From the NCBI GenBank assembly GCA_022836615.1, contig MU405361.1, positions 1 through 64,000 of the forward strand: DNA of 64,000 bases. Reading direction: 5' to 3'. Source of the stretch: Annulohypoxylon bovei var. microspora (Eukaryota > Ascomycota > Sordariomycetes > Xylariales > Hypoxylaceae). The notes below the pieces were generated by a model. That model was not told the origin of the DNA and made no database searches. It saw only the letters and a program-made list of their open reading frames with translations. Positions within the stretch are counted from its first letter, which is position 1. Every line of letters begins with the position of its first letter. Of this stretch, positions 55,201 through 64,000 are shown piece after piece. Both the position numbers and the translations under genes were made by a program.

Positions 55201-58200
55201 GGCCGTCTCCGAATACAAAATACTGATATGAGAATATTCAGACCAATAGGACTTAATTCAATTATGTGCGTTATTAATAATTGGAGTTGAAAAGAAGCCA
55301 AGTTACTATCCACTGATACTGTAAGAACGCCACCAGAACTTGAAGCCAGAAAATAGCCTACCTATCCATACATATTCTGTCCTCTATATGGTTCTCGGGG
55401 TGGTAAAGGTCTCGTATAAAAGCCCCCGTATATACCTAGGTAGGTAGGTATGTGCCGATATCATCAAACGAACCAATCACATCGTGGGAGCCGCACCTGC
55501 AATTGCCCCTGATCCCCGGAGTGAAGAAGCGGGAAGCTAAGTAAGGACTTACTTATATTGGGTATGTCGCCGAAAAGAACAGTGTTCTAGAAGCAGAGAC
55601 AGCATCTAGCATGTTTCTAGGGTAGCGATAAATCGTAAATGTTAGAGAGCCGATGAATTTGTAGAAATTATGTTGAAGGTATGTAAGAAACATACCTGTA
55701 CCAACCCGTACCTAGATACGAACTCATTCACCACTTGATTTGCATTTATCGGCGAAAGGAGTAACACAGTAAATGATCGTAATATACCTAAGTAGGTACT
55801 TAGTTTAATAACAGACTGCTACTCTTTTAGAACCTAATATCGCAAATCATCAAGTATGTTGCCCCGTAAAATATAGCGTCGCATTGCTATCTCTTCTAGG
55901 TAGGTGGACTTCCACTCGGAATCTGATCACACAGCCTGATTCCTTGATCCGACGACACATTCTACATAGACTCGAACCCGTACTATTAGTTAATCAGAAT
56001 TCCAATCGGCCTTCCTCTTCTGTTACTACTCTTTATCGTACTTTCACTGCATTTCCTACACTCTTCGTGCTTCACGCTCAATCCAACCTCCCGTGTCCGT
56101 ATTAGCTAGCGCGTAGCGTGATGTCTTCTAACCGCGTGTCTGTACCTATCACTTCTTGGAGATTAGAGCATTTGGGGTTCCCCTTCTCGTATGTACCCGT
56201 GGTGAAGGCATAGATTTTCAAATATCGTACTTTCTTGTTCAGTTGGATCTTTCGAGGGAAGCTAGCCTAGCGTAGTTTCACGGGCCAATATACTGTTTTC
56301 GAAGCTTTTCAGCCATGGGGATGTTGTTGAGTGGTAATTCACGAGCTGCTTAGTGTAGTTGGGTGAAGAAAAGAAGGCATAATATCTTCTGTGACAAGGG
56401 AGATATCATATGCACATACATGGATGCACAAAGAGTCATCCTCTCGTTTTTATGGTAAATAAGTAAGTGTTATAAACCTAAATAGGTACCTAAATTGAGT
56501 CATTGATGTGTTTCTTACTGGTAACTTGATTCCCATTAATATTCCGTTAGATTAGGTACCTGCAGCTTGACTGAACGAGTGCTCTCCCGATGGAATGGAA
56601 CCGTTGTGTGTTGGTAAAAATGCTATTATATTTAACCCGATGCTCAGGAATGTATAATAAGGATTATATAAATTGGAAGTTTTATCAAATGTTAAATATT
56701 TCACAAGTTTCTGTAAAGTATATCTGGGTAGGTACGAACCCCGGTAGGTTGAATATTATTAAAGGTCTGGCCTGCCGGATATCTAGTCGTTGAAGGTCTG
56801 GTCGGAACGGGCTTCGGCCCATTAGAAGCTTAGTCCGTTAGGAGAAGACCTATTGGTGGATGATTTTAGGATAGCGAAGAAAAGTGCTTGATCTATATGC
56901 ATACAGCAATCCTAGGTAGATAGTTCTACATCACTTTAGGTCTTGGAGGCCCAGCTAATCTAGGCGAGACTTGAACCGAAGGTGTCACGGCCAGGCTGGT
57001 TACCCTACTAAATGCAAAGAGTCTCTAGTTACGTCGTAGAGGCGAAAGGTACCTATACATAAATTACTGTTGGTTGGGGGAAGGGTAGCACTGAGTATAT
57101 CTCTAATACTGCGAGATGTCCTTTTGCTACAATCCGGGATTCTTCACTCACTTTCATGGTGTTAGAAATCTCTTGTAACTTTTTCTTCCCGTACTACCAT
57201 CTTGCCTTGCTCCAGCCTTTCTGAATCCCCCAATTTAGTTATGCCATTGTGTACCTAGATTTTCCTAGCTTAAGAGTCTTTGTTAGGAAGATCCATCATG
57301 TAATATCCAGGTTACGGGATACTGTATAGGTAGGTACTTAGTTGAGTAGGCAGGTAGGTAGGTAGGTAAGTATTGATATGAATTGGCATATGAACCTGCG
57401 GCTCGGGGTCGAGTTGAGCTATGGCTTGGCCCTTATTCCCGAACATGAAAAATGGGAAAGGTCTGATAATACCAAATAGCCATCCCGTCCTATATTGATG
57501 ATACCGATCCTAATCAATGATAACGTTGAAACCTCCTGTGTCATTTGCTCGACCTTAGATTAGGTAAATCTCCATTACCTGAAGTCTCACAATCCGTATC
57601 GTTCGTGATTGTAGCGACGCTATCTACGAGAATGAGACTATTTCTCTAAATCCAACCTAAATTATCATCACAAAATCAAAATGCCGCGCTCTTTTCAAAA
57701 TTAAACATGATAAAAATCTCGGCATTTACTTGGGCCTGAGATAATCAGGGGTTTTATAGTGCGTGGATGTGATAGCGTAAAGAAAATACAATGAGTAATA
57801 CAATATAAAATAATAAACTACTTATAGGTAGGTAGGTATTTGGGTATAACTGAGATGGGAGCACGTTAGAAGATCCATACCTCCTTACGAGGTAAGCATG
57901 CGGTGTCAAAAGAAAGGGATAAGAGGTATGTCAATATAAGTGTACACAAATGAGTAGTTAGGTTAAGTACTAACGAAGACTAGCCATCTACTCAAACTTT
58001 GTCATGTTCTGGCACTTTTGCAGTGCCCACACTGGCGTTTGATGGTCTCTGGTCAGTTACCTTCGATAGTAGAATAGAGGCATTAAACCCCGATAACGGT
58101 AGTGCTAACATTACTAACTACCTCGTCACGGGTGCTGCCGTGGGTGCGCTTGCAATAATACAAGATGAGAAGCCAAACTCGAGCATAAAGGTATAAATAT

Positions 58201-59150
58201 CAAACATTGGCCACTGTCGATACATTCATAGCAATAAAAAGTGCCTATACTAGCATAATAAATAATTATATAGTGTATAAAAAAGGAAATCCTCGCATGG
58301 TTATCTTCTGCCTCACATTAAACTCTAACCTAGTTAAACTCTAGGTAGCTTAAACACTCACCTGGGCTTTTCTGAGATGGGCAGTAGGATTTTAAAGGTT
58401 AACATCGCATCTTGATCGATATTAAAATTTAAACCTCCTATTCAATCAATTAGGTAAGTTTGATGGGATTCATTGTTATATTTAAGCTTCCGAATTTATC
58501 ATGCTATAAAAGGTTGTCATTTCCTTCATCATTTTCATGTGTTTGAGGCTCATTCGATACCTAGGTATGTATCCTTTATATATTGATACCTGGGCATCTG
58601 ATAGGCACCTATCAACTATCTACAAGGAATTAGTATATTAAGTGGCAAAGTAATTAGTTACCTACTTAGGTGGAAAAAATAAGTCGAATTTTTCGAGTTC
58701 CCCCCTTTTCTTTCCCCCTTTTTAAATTTAAGTCAGAATATGTTCCCTCTCTGCACTTGTTGAAGTTCGAACCTGATTTTCCGTTGTGGTTTATATATCA
58801 GTATTCTTCTAACTAGCCAATCCGACTTCAATGGCGTGGTCTTCACAAGAAAGCCTAATAATGACACTCCGATAAAGACTGACCACATGATGAGTATGAC
58901 TTGAACGTGAACCGATATTACGGACGCCATTGCCCATCCCGATAGCGTAAGTGTAGGATCATGTAAATGATTTAAGGCTAACGATGGTACTAGGAGGCGA
59001 GACGAAAAGTTAAGTTGATTATAAAACTACCTAGGTGATATCATATAAAGACACCTAATGACCAGTCCTAGCACATCTATCACGATCTGCCCTCAACACT
59101 TAATTAAAGCATACAATCTTCCTAAAGTCCTTCTACTAAAGATCAAGCTA
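52290..59150. other. Gene-poor region of 6.9 kb
   Basis: No gene could be supported on either strand. The first 250 bp is the protease promoter. Short frames at 52896-53159, 53223-53513, 54070-54363 and 55884-56105 have no family features. A TTG-started frame at 57999-58196 and a 65-codon ATG frame at 58733-58930 (minus) are weakly protein-like. TAGG/CCTA tracts recur, for example at 54430-54465, 55435-55452, 57346-57371 and 57824-57840. No tRNA with a credible cloverleaf was found. The region may be decayed mobile DNA or a sparse non-coding segment. Confidence 0.45.
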
Positions 59151-59881
59151 TTATGCCGTAATCTTGATGAATGCCGTAGTTTCATTTGCGCTCAATGCCT
59201 CGCCGGTCACGGGGTCGGCGCTGTTGGGTCCTAGAAGCCGTGCGTAGTAATAGTCCTGGCCGCTAGAGCCAACATTTGCCGCCTCATACTTGAGACCCCA
59301 CGAGGTGCTAGTGTTATAGCTTCCAAGGAACACACCGTCTTGCTTCACATCGCCGACGTAGTGCTCAAAGATCTGGGGCGTCTCGCCATCGATCTTCCAC
59401 ATCAAGGCCGCGTCGTACGGGTAAGACGAAATCACCAAAGGAATCCATTGGTAACTTGTCGGTGCCCCGGCGGCTGTCAAGTCGGTCGGCACCCAACCTT
59501 GGAGTTCACCCGCGTCACACTTCAAGGGATTCTTAGCGATATCATTGCGAGTAGGGAATGTGATCTGCGGCAGTTTATTAGAATAGGGTTATGACAACCT
59601 CGGATGTAAGTACTCACGGAACCCCATCGCAAACTAGGCTTGGTATCGGTGCTAGGGTTGAAGGACACTGAGTAAACGGAGGTGTCGCTGAATCCTTCAA
59701 TGGCAACATTGTCGCTATCGACTAATTGGATAGTCCATGGCCCGGCTGTGTCCGTTGAGGCGTCATATCCGGGGTAAGATGAACAGTCCTCGGAGGGCAA
59801 GACATTTGCAGTCACATCCGGGGTTGCACCAGCGAACGGGGCAACGGCAAGGAGAGAAGCGAGAGCGAGTTCGGTGAACAT
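59151..59881 (-). CDS. Small secreted hypothetical protein, 2 exons
   Basis: Exons 59881-59618 and 59564-59151 join to 225 residues across a 53-nt intron (GTGAGT...CAG). The N-terminus MFTELALASLLAVAPFAGA is a good signal peptide. Two cysteines (EDCSSYPGY and PLKCDAGELQ) could form a disulphide. The rest is rich in Trp, Tyr, Ser and Thr with beta-strand character (AALMWKIDGETPQIFEHYVG, DYYYARLLG) and ends in KITA. It resembles anonymous secreted proteins common in plant- and insect-associated ascomycetes. No enzymatic motif or named family was recognised. It is probably extracellular, and an effector or cell-surface role is speculative. The gene is isolated in gene-poor DNA. Confidence 0.82.
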
Positions 59882-61106
59882 CTTGGCAGGTTATACCTAG
59901 GTAAGCTTTCAAAAGAGCACGAAGCGAATAAAACAACGAGTGAATAAGTGCTTGACGACCTCAAGAAGATGAAACGAAAAACTAGTGGGAAAACGACAGT
60001 ATTTATTTTCTATCAACCCCTGAAAATAGCTGAACTGAATTTCTATCTAATTACATTATACTAGGCAGTATGTGAGGCACAGCACAAAGCTGAATGCCCA
60101 TGCGAACCGATTCCCAGGCATTTACTAGTCTAGACCATAGGGCTCGCTTGGATCTGAAGTTCCAGTGCATGAAGAAGTGGAACAACTCGGCGAATATGAG
60201 ATTAGTGCCAATATGGAATATCTCAGGGGTATCTATTTAAGCTTAGTTTGGCTAGGCCTGATTGGTTATCGTCACGGATGCCTGTCGTGAAGCTAGACTG
60301 ATCCGGAACGAACTTATAATTTCGCTTCGTAAAGCAGGCAGATGCGCAGGCAGGATTTGAGGCTCGGCTGTACCGATCATACCATTATTAAAAAATATAA
60401 TAATATAATAGTATGTATGCGCACACATACGATACCTAAGGTAACTACATATGCAATCCTTATATTGATATCTATCACCAGACACCATCACGCCAATACT
60501 AGGATGGATGACTCTTCAAGATGACCGCACCAAATAATTCAATCAGCTAATTCGTAAAAGCTCGAGACCATCAGTTCATCTTAGAAGCGGCACAAACAGG
60601 ACTGTGTACGTACGTCGCCCCTAGTTCATCAAACCCTTTAACCTAGTTAGAGAATAACATTTATATAATACCTATGAAACTGCAATTAACAACACGATTG
60701 TTATTTTATACTGATCAAAGATAAGAGTTTCGCGAGTAGCTGCAAGTGCTATTGTTACGGGAAAATGTGGGACTCATTGCCAGCCATACAGCTACAGTGG
60801 TATATATACGTGACAGCTATGAGACATACTCTTATACTATTTTCGCAGCTCTCAACACTGTGTGAGTCTTTGATTTATTAATCCGTAAGATACCTAAGAA
60901 TGGTATTTCACTTTACAAGGCAGGTACTTACGTAGGTAATAGTATGTTTATCACTTAGCTAGGAGATGTAGAGGCGTATTGCAATCTGATTCCGTGAAAC
61001 TTGACGCTCGCCACATCTTATACGAGGTGTTGCACATGATAGCTAACTCCTTATAATAGGGATAAGGAACCCTATCCACAAGCCTTTCTCTCATCTAACT
61101 AGTATC
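59882..61106. other. Intergenic, no gene seen
   Basis: This includes the promoter of the secreted-protein gene in its first few hundred bases. The remainder is AT-rich with no credible frame or element. Overlapping frames at 60252-60524 on both strands appear to be chance. Confidence 0.45.
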
Positions 61107-61660
61107 CTAAGTTGGTCTCCGTAATGCTCTACAATACTCCGGATAGTATCCCGATTGCTCCGAGTCAAGGACTGCAACGGCTTCTGCACCCCGCACGAGA
61201 ATATTGCGCGGATCAAAGTCATTGTGCGGCTTGACGATCTTGTAAAATCATATGACTATTCGTAGTCGCACGGAGTATATCGTAGAGCTTAAGCATCTAT
61301 GGGTCGTCTCGACCGGTGGTCCACGTCTGAACGAGCACGCGGTTGAACGCCTCTTCATCGATGTACGCTCCGTAAGCACCGGAGTCATGCGTGAAGTACA
61401 AGTCTTCGCAAGCTGAGGCGTCAATACCGATGATAAAAGAGCAGCTAATATTGCAGAGCTGTGCGAAATGGTGACGGAGTTGACCCGTGATGATTCTTTC
61501 TCCTCTTGTACCAAGCATGATCCAACCTCTCACCTTCGATATACTCTATTAATATCCGGAAATGGCCTCGGCAAGACGTATGGTCGATCCAGATTTGACT
61601 ATGGTCTTATCAGCTAGGCGATAATAAACACAATAGAATCGCCCATAGCAAATCGCGCAA
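61107..61660 (-). pseudogene. Aminoglycoside phosphotransferase (APH)-family pseudogene
   Basis: Fragments in different frames on the minus strand line up in family order. They are RFYCVYYRLADKTIVKSGSTI followed by RLAEA, then EYIEGERLDHAW, then GERIITGQLRHHFAQLC with YIDEEAFNRVLVQTWTTGRDDP, and finally the kinase motif HNDFDPRNILV with VAVLDSEQSGYYPEYCRALRRPT. In intact fungal APH-like proteins these read HGDLxPxNILV and DWExxGxYPxYWE, so the Brenner-type Asp and Asn remain but His-Gly and Trp are changed. At least two frame changes and one in-frame stop interrupt it, and a segment between RLAEA and EYIEGE is missing. It cannot make a functional kinase and is a decayed copy. Intact paralogues are common in such genomes. 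Confidence 0.78.
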
Positions 61661-62218
61661 GACAGTTCTTATTTCGTAACGATTCGTCCTATGCTGTTAT
61701 TTTCATAGAGAGACGATAGTTTTCCCTAGAGAATGGTGGATAGGTGAGACTTTTAAGCCCAGGAAGAAAAGGTCTAAATAATACCCTCTTCCACATCTCT
61801 TTTCGGCAGCAAACGTGATATTTCAACATTCTATCCTTTCCTATTTGTAATGACGTGAGAGTATTATCGAGAACTCTATGAAGGTTCTATAGAGATTTCA
61901 CGGTATGTGTCTACGGTACATGCTAAAGTAGGGATGGGGTGAGTAGGGGAATGCCAAGATATGATGACATAATGTGGGGCAGCGTCATATCTAGGTACAT
62001 AGGTACATAGTGCACAGATACATACATGCATCTAACATGCATGTGGGACCGTCTTGACCAAAGATCTTCCAATCTTATCTCATCAACATTTATGTATGTA
62101 TGTACATAGTCCATCTAGATTTACATATGTACATACCAAAGCTAAGCTCAACAGAACCAAGACAAACCTGAGGGGTTCCAACTATCGCATCTATAATCGA
62201 TCAATTTCCAACTTCGCA
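61661..62218. other. Intergenic, upstream of tyrosine phosphatase
   Basis: No gene is seen. ATGTATGTATGTACATA at 62091-62107 is a short simple repeat. The region immediately before 62219 is the probable leader; an in-frame upstream ATG at 62054 would add 55 residues without family support. Confidence 0.45.
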
Positions 62219-62908
62219 ATGTCGGACACGACTGCGGCTACGGGTGATGGATCGCATCCGCAAAAGATTTCGGTCCTCTTTGTCTGCTTGGGCAATATCT
62301 GCAGGTCTACTATGGCAGAAGGTGTCTTCCGGTCCATCGTGAAAAACAGGTCGTCTCCGTACTACAACCTCGTCGACAAGGTCGACTCCTGCGGGACAGG
62401 TGCGAAGATCTACCTTACGAAACTCCCGCGTCTTGAGACAGTTCGTGCTAATAACAGTGTGATATAACAGGTGGGTACCACACTGGCGACGAACCCGACT
62501 CGAGAACCATGTCGACCCTCGCAGACCATGGCATCACGAACTATACGCATGCGGCACGTAGGGTTAGTTCGAGAAATATGAAGAGGTCCGGCGTAGTATA
62601 AACGAGGAAAACTAATAAATCATCGTCTTCAGGTTCGAGATAGTGACTTCCGCGACTTTGATTACATCTTTGCGATGGACAACGGGAATCTGGAGGATCT
62701 TGAGCGGTGGAAAAATAGAAGCCAGAAGTTATCTTCGTCTAAGGCGCAAGTGATCTTGTTCGGGGAGTTCTCGGGCACGGGTCGTAAAGAGGTGGTGCAG
62801 GACCCATACTACGTCGGTCGTAACGCATTCGAGAAGGCGTTTGAGCAATGCAATAGATTTTCAACAAACTTTTTAGAACAGAAGTTCCCCGGCGTCTCTA
62901 GAGTCTAG
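62219..62908 (+). CDS. Low-molecular-weight protein tyrosine phosphatase, 3 exons
   Basis: Exons 62219-62399, 62471-62562 and 62633-62908 join to 182 residues. The phosphate-binding loop is VLFVCLGNICRSTMAEGVF, with C(x)5R at Cys23 and Arg29. SCGTGGYHTGDEPDSRT and HAARRVRDSDFRDFDYIFAMD follow as in other family members, the first joined correctly across intron 1 and the second across intron 2. The general-acid loop reads DPYYVG, close to the usual DPYYG, near the C-terminus. The start MSDTTAATGDGS is preferred to an ATG 165 bp upstream because the added residues have no counterpart in the family. It is a cytosolic enzyme that dephosphorylates phosphotyrosine and small aryl phosphates. It is probably a housekeeping gene. 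Confidence 0.93.
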
Positions 62909-64000
62909 GACGACCGCGTAAACTCTGATGATACCAGTATTCTTAGATTAGGTTTTCATAGACCAGCAGATAGAGGAGGTTATGAGCACGAATTGAAGCT
63001 CATATACAATGAGCCAGATGAGATGACTTTCTGAGAAAGGTGTCCTATTGAATATAAGCACGAGATTAGTTTCATGAGACATCGACAATCGTTTCGTATT
63101 AGACTAGATACGATTCTAGCTGCAAGAGTTAGGTTCTAGTATAATTAGGATGACAAAAAAGCGTTGCGATTTGTCGTCATTTTACGAGTCGCCTACCACT
63201 AGGTACTAGTCAATATTAATCTATTTACAGAGCAAACCAATGAGACAATAAAGAACTTGGAAGTACCTTGGGGGCCGAGCTAATTATCCTCAGCCTCAGC
63301 TCAGCCCCTAATATAGTGGGGTTTACTTCTAAGGTTAGCATACGCCGTACGGCCATTCCCGCTCCGCCGGGACAGTTTATGAGGTATTAGGAGGTAGGTA
63401 GGTATGTAGGTAATGTTCCGCGCGCCTAGAGGTAAGTATGTACGTATGGACGTTTCCCCTTTTCGTCTTCAATATTAGAGCACATTAAAAGCGCGGCTAC
63501 GAAGGCACAGAGTGATAGTATGTAAAATTACTTTTCGGTTCAGCCCAATCAATGGCCGGCAGTCGGCGCTTATAAGGCTAACCGGGCTCAGGCGAGCAGG
63601 GGGCTAGGTACACTGGCGCTATCTTGGAACGGAATTGGTGGGTCTGGTCTCGAAAGCGGCCAACGACAATGGGGGAACATCCCACATAGGTACCTAGGTA
63701 CGGGGCAAGTTGCGAGTTGCAACTGGCAACTGCCTAGGTACTGCCAAACTGCCCAGACTGCCCTTGCGGCGCGCGCCCCTCCATCTCCACTTTAGCATCT
63801 CCGTCCCTTAGCCAAGAACTTGTTCCAAGGACCTTACAACGTCAGATTTCCCCTCCTTCTACTCCCTCGAACCGACGATTGCTTCGGGGTTGTTTGAGTT
63901 ACACGCACCCGCAGCGCATAAGCACCAGCCTAAGCATAAGCATAAGCAGAATCAGAAGCAAGCAAAGGAAAAGGAGCCTTCTTTTGTCTCTTATCATTTC
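62909..64000. other. Intergenic at right edge, no gene seen
   Basis: TAGGTAGGTAGGTATGTAGGTA occurs near 63394-63416 and TAGGTACCTAGGTACGG near 63688-63704. From about 63750 the DNA becomes C-rich and pyrimidine-rich, and repeated AAGCATAAGC units occur at 63930-63950. This resembles a promoter and leader of a gene that starts beyond the window. Confidence 0.4.

Noticed and set aside
56940..57010. tRNA-like B-box (GGTTCAAGTC) on the minus strand
   Set aside because: T-arm and acceptor stem do not pair and no A-box or anticodon arm fits.
57999..58196. 65-codon TTG-started frame (ending GALAIIQDEKPNSSIKV)
   Set aside because: No ATG and no adjoining exon found; family not recognised.
58733..58930. 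65-codon minus-strand frame resembling the last helix and tail of a membrane transporter
   Set aside because: Only one hydrophobic segment and no recognisable upstream transporter sequence; could be chance.
1..64000. CRISPR arrays, bacterial-type operons, rRNA genes
   Set aside because: No regularly spaced repeats or rRNA sequence seen, and the DNA is clearly fungal with spliceosomal introns.

Overview
The window is nuclear DNA of a filamentous ascomycete, most likely a Sordariomycete. The evidence is split genes with 50-100 nt GT-AG introns, a multidomain non-reducing polyketide synthase, a Zn2Cys6 regulator, and an extremely AT-rich gene-free block at the left edge that looks like a RIP-mutated repeat. 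No species was identified and no database was searched. Exon borders were read by hand from splice signals, reading-frame continuity and protein-family expectation. Several apparent long ORFs begin at TTG or GTG; the first plausible ATG is used here instead.

Layout: 1-2.5 kb is the AT-rich block. From 3.8 to 28.6 kb lies a candidate secondary-metabolite cluster, in order: BAHD-like acyltransferase (-), 14-TM MFS exporter (+), zinc-type MDR oxidoreductase/enoyl reductase (-), Zn2Cys6 activator (+), fungal rhodopsin-like membrane protein (+), secreted LIP-type lipase (+), salicylate-hydroxylase-like FAD monooxygenase (+), and a 2676-residue NR-PKS with SAT-KS-AT-PT-ACP-MeT-R order (+). A reductively released, C-methylated aromatic aldehyde followed by hydroxylative dearomatisation and acylation is the logic of azaphilone pathways. 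No HR-PKS, fatty acid synthase, P450 or non-haem iron oxygenase is visible, so the acyl donor and final product are open. The rhodopsin-like protein and the lipase are unusual companions.

From 28.6 to 34.6 kb the DNA is gene-poor. It holds a complete non-autonomous hAT-type element (430 bp, 8-bp target duplication), a probable gene remnant and a doubtful small gene. From 34.6 to 52.3 kb are ordinary genes: ankyrin protein, aldo-keto reductase (possibly a distant cluster member), DMT-superfamily transporter, F-box protein, MetE-like methyltransferase, 5'-nucleotidase-type metallophosphatase, and a secreted aspartic protease. One intron of the phosphatase contains a 76-G run plus a degraded copy of the flanking exon, probably a sequencing or assembly artefact.

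From 52.3 to 64 kb is a second gene-poor stretch with a small secreted protein, a disrupted phosphotransferase (APH-like) pseudogene and a low-molecular-weight protein tyrosine phosphatase. Palindromic CCTAGGTA / TAGG-CCTA tracts recur in most intergenic spaces.
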